Shown in pieces: positions 61,773 to 64,000 of a DNA stretch of 64,000 bases. The translations under genes and the position numbers were made by a program. The DNA comes from Ischnura elegans (taxonomy: Eukaryota; Arthropoda; Insecta; Odonata; Coenagrionidae). A model generated the notes under the pieces. The model worked only from the letters and a program-made list of their open reading frames with translations. It was not told the DNA's origin and searched no databases. Numbering within the stretch: position 1 is the first letter of the stretch; each line of letters starts with the position of its first letter. Location: contig NC_060251.1 of NCBI RefSeq assembly GCF_921293095.1, positions 61,273,585 through 61,337,584 of the forward strand, in the 5' to 3' direction.

Positions 61773-62297
61773 CCCGTTTCTTCCCAACGTTGCGTGAACG
61801 CAACGCAAACTTTGCGATTTTTTTCTCCGTATTTGTTGATGATAACTAGTTAATATTTTTAACATAGGTAGTTCAATGCTTTCTAAAACGTTATAAATTT
61901 TTCTACGGAAGAAATTTCACAACTTTTGTTTTAACAATGACCTTTTCATTTTTATGTTAGTCGTTATTCTAGGCTATCTTCTAAGTTTACATATTATGTT
62001 ATATCTAAGGCACTCGATGATTATATCTCTCTGCAAATACAATGATGCATTTGTATTCTAGGCCATTGCAACAATTTGGGTGAATTTCACTGAGTGGGTT
62101 TTAAATTATTTAAGAATAAAGGAAGTGTTGCGTTCACGCAACGTTGGGAGAACCCCGGTAATGTAGGTAAACGGCGCGCCGCCGCGGTAGTCATTTAGAG
62201 TGTTTCTTTTTGGACTGAAAAATGAAATGCTTATCAAGAATATGTTACCTTTTAAGGGTGAAACTTTAGTTTTAGGCAATTGTACAGTATTTTAGTC

Positions 62298-62360
62298 CTA
62301 CATATACATCTACATAAGTGTTGAAGTGTCCTTACTAGAATGTTTGGCAGGTGGTGAGTT
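62298..62360 (-). repeat. Decayed CR1/jockey-like 3' end
   Basis: CATATACATCTACATAAG followed by GAATGTTTGGCAGGTGGTGA matches the inverted 3' end seen at 45,290-45,345. It lies inside the piggyBac-like element. Confidence 0.5.
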
Positions 62361-63165
62361 TTCAACGAGTTGTGACTGTTAGATGTTTTTAACGTCACAT
62401 ATAAAGCAAGATTAAATCAGCGTTTACTTGCGCTTTAGTGGGAATTTACTGTGACCTCTACTGTGAAAGGTGCATAAAAACTTTGCTATAGAGTTTTCCA
62501 GAAAAATGTCCAGATTTCTGTAGGGGTCTGCAATGCCAAGATATACTGGCATCCTAAGGTAAGAACGATCTGCTTACCACAGTTGACAAGCAAGTATCCT
62601 AAAAGCAAGTGAGTATGTGAGGGTTAGCAAATAGATCGTAAAGTTGTATTTACATGGTGTTGTTGACTAGGATTCAAAGGGAAGGTAGTGGGAGGGTAAA
62701 ATGCATAGTTAGGCTGGGCGGGGATATCCCGGCACCAATGGGTCTCCGTGCACAGCGGGGGTTGGCGAGTGAGCAAAATGAATGGAGAGATATGAGGGAT
62801 CACACTATCGCAGTATTTTCTGAGAAATTCATGCCCACTGGCCGCTGACGATAATGAGCTGGTAAGGCTCCAAATGAGGGCGCAGGCCATTTCGAAAGAA
62901 ATTATTTGAGAACTATGAGTGACGATGAATGCACTGGGATTCCAAGAAAAATATTTCTTGGTATATTGACTCAGGTAAAGGGCTTTATGGGTATTACGGT
63001 ATCTAGAAGGGGAAATGTTCTGTCCCACCTGCTTTTACTATATCTGTGGTTGTCTGCTGCACAATTGTTCCCTCCAAATGACCTGAACCCACCATTGCAG
63101 CCTGAGTTGCTCACTATCGCCAGTGATCATAGTGCGTTAAATTCTCGGAAAATATTACAATAGTG

Positions 63166-63840
63166 TGGTATTTCTTCCGTTCTGATGTTTAGTGGTTATC
63201 ACACCTTAGCTACAAAATATTACTGGAGTAAGGACGCTGATAAAGGCGTTCCTGGACAAGGGGGATAAGTTTTCCAAGATACGTCCATACTTTGCGAGCT
63301 CAACCAAATATTTCTACGGTTTGATGCAATTTCTCATAGATTATCTTTGACGAGAAGATGATGCCATATTTTGGCTGCCATTCCGTTAAAATGTATATAA
63401 GAGGAAAATCAGTAAGATTTGAGGTTAATTTGTGGAGAATGAAATCTTCCTTGGGAAAATTTTCCGTCTATAGATGAGCGTCTAAAAAAACTGATACCTC
63501 TTTGAGTTTAGTGGAAAGGGTTGTAGTTGGCCTGGCAAAAGTTATACAAGTTGCAAGGTATCACTTATTGTATTTTGAAAATAATTTCAAGTTATTTTTT
63601 ACTGATACTTTTGTCTCAAATGGGATTTTTCCCAATTATGACTAAAGAATCCCTTGTAGTGTGAGAGAAAACAGAGTCGCAAGTTGCCTTCCTCGCACTC
63701 AAAAGGAACTGTCCAAGGGAAAGTAAGGTTGTTTTGATTGTATGATCGGTAAAAAGAATGCGTTATTCATTGAGTTGGCTTGATATGTAACTAAATGTAT
63801 TACCAAATTTCGGTATATTGGATCCATTTGTAAATTTGAA
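63166..63840 (+). pseudogene. piggyBac transposase relic
   Basis: Pieces in three frames: MFSGYHTLATKYYWSKDADKG (63,187-63,250), DKFSKIRPYF (63,264-63,293), DEKMMPYFGCHSVKMYIRGK then VRFEVNLWRM (63,348-63,440), VERVVVGLAKVIQ with YHLLYFENNFKLFF (63,510-63,600), and VRENRVASC with SKGK (63,660-63,725). Order and motifs (first Asp of the DDD triad in DEKMMPYFG) are those of PGBD/piggyBac transposases. Several stops and frameshifts; inactive. Confidence 0.85.
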
Positions 63841-64000
63841 ATTGTAATTGGATCAACCATCAGTCAGGCATATTTTTGTTCAGAAATAGTGTTATGTTTC
63901 CCCAAAAAAAAGAAAAAGTGAAGGAGAAATTACTCATTTTCAATAGCAGACACTTTGTTACTTTCGCGATATAAAAATTCCTATTATTTCACCGGTTGCT

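Larger units (their letters stand above)
61773..64000 (+). mobile_element. piggyBac-like element, decayed, runs off the window
   Basis: It begins CCCGTTTCTTCCC right after TTAA (61,769-61,772). A GTTGCGTGAACGCAAC hairpin at 61,789-61,804 recurs inverted at 62,127-62,142 (CCCAACG... / ...CGTTGGG), fitting subterminal repeats of piggyBac. Transposase remains follow at 63,166-63,840. The right end and second TTAA are outside the window. Confidence 0.8.

Noticed and set aside
62624..63163. Independent genes inside the piggyBac-like element
   Set aside because: Short frames on both strands with no domain, lying between the left end and the transposase relic; probably decayed transposon sequence.

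Overview
The window is eukaryotic nuclear DNA, AT-rich and crowded with transposons, from what looks like an arthropod, probably an insect with a large genome. The reasons are spliced genes with GT-AG introns of 0.1 to 4.8 kb, an A/B-type Sec24 gene, and a repeat content of Penelope-like, CR1/jockey-like, copia, hAT, pogo/Tigger-like, mariner and piggyBac elements plus tRNA-derived SINEs. The species cannot be named from sequence alone.

Region 1 (1-36.6 kb) is one gene on the + strand, a Sec24 A/B-type COPII coat subunit. Seventeen exons join in phase to give 1,244 residues, open at the 5' edge, with the stop at 34,774-34,776 and the first AATAAA at 36,545. Its introns hold most of the sequence and are filled with mobile DNA: two related hAT-type copies with 8-bp target duplications, a short hAT-type MITE, several TA-flanked elements with terminal inverted repeats, a Penelope-like 3' fragment with a GIY-YIG-like coding relic, and inverted SINE pairs. 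Several palindromic tails carry a core resembling a hammerhead ribozyme.

Region 2 (36.6-51.4 kb) has no intact host gene. It holds a decayed mariner copy, then an 8.06-kb structure (38,108-46,165) bounded by two 625-bp inverted arms that enclose pieces of one CR1/jockey-like retrotransposon, including a 618-codon reverse transcriptase reading frame and stacked copies of its 3' end. After that come Penelope-like tails, a degenerate local duplication, and a roughly 110-bp fragment related to the gene of region 4.

Region 3 (51,417-55,849) is a complete but decayed Ty1/copia element with 132-bp LTRs and a perfect 5-bp target duplication, AAGTC.

Region 4 (about 56.3-64 kb) holds the start of a second host gene on the + strand. 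Exon 1 carries a domain like DUF4485; exon 2 carries a coiled coil and three 44-45-residue repeats. The 3' part of exon 1 plus its intron and the 3' part of exon 2 plus its intron are a recent tandem duplication, about 97% identical in the stretch compared. A near-consensus RFX X-box lies about 370 bp upstream of the ATG, which with the domain suggests a ciliary or centrosomal role (inference). In the second intron copy a decayed piggyBac-like element starts exactly at a TTAA that is still empty in the first copy; it runs off the window, so the rest of the gene is outside it.
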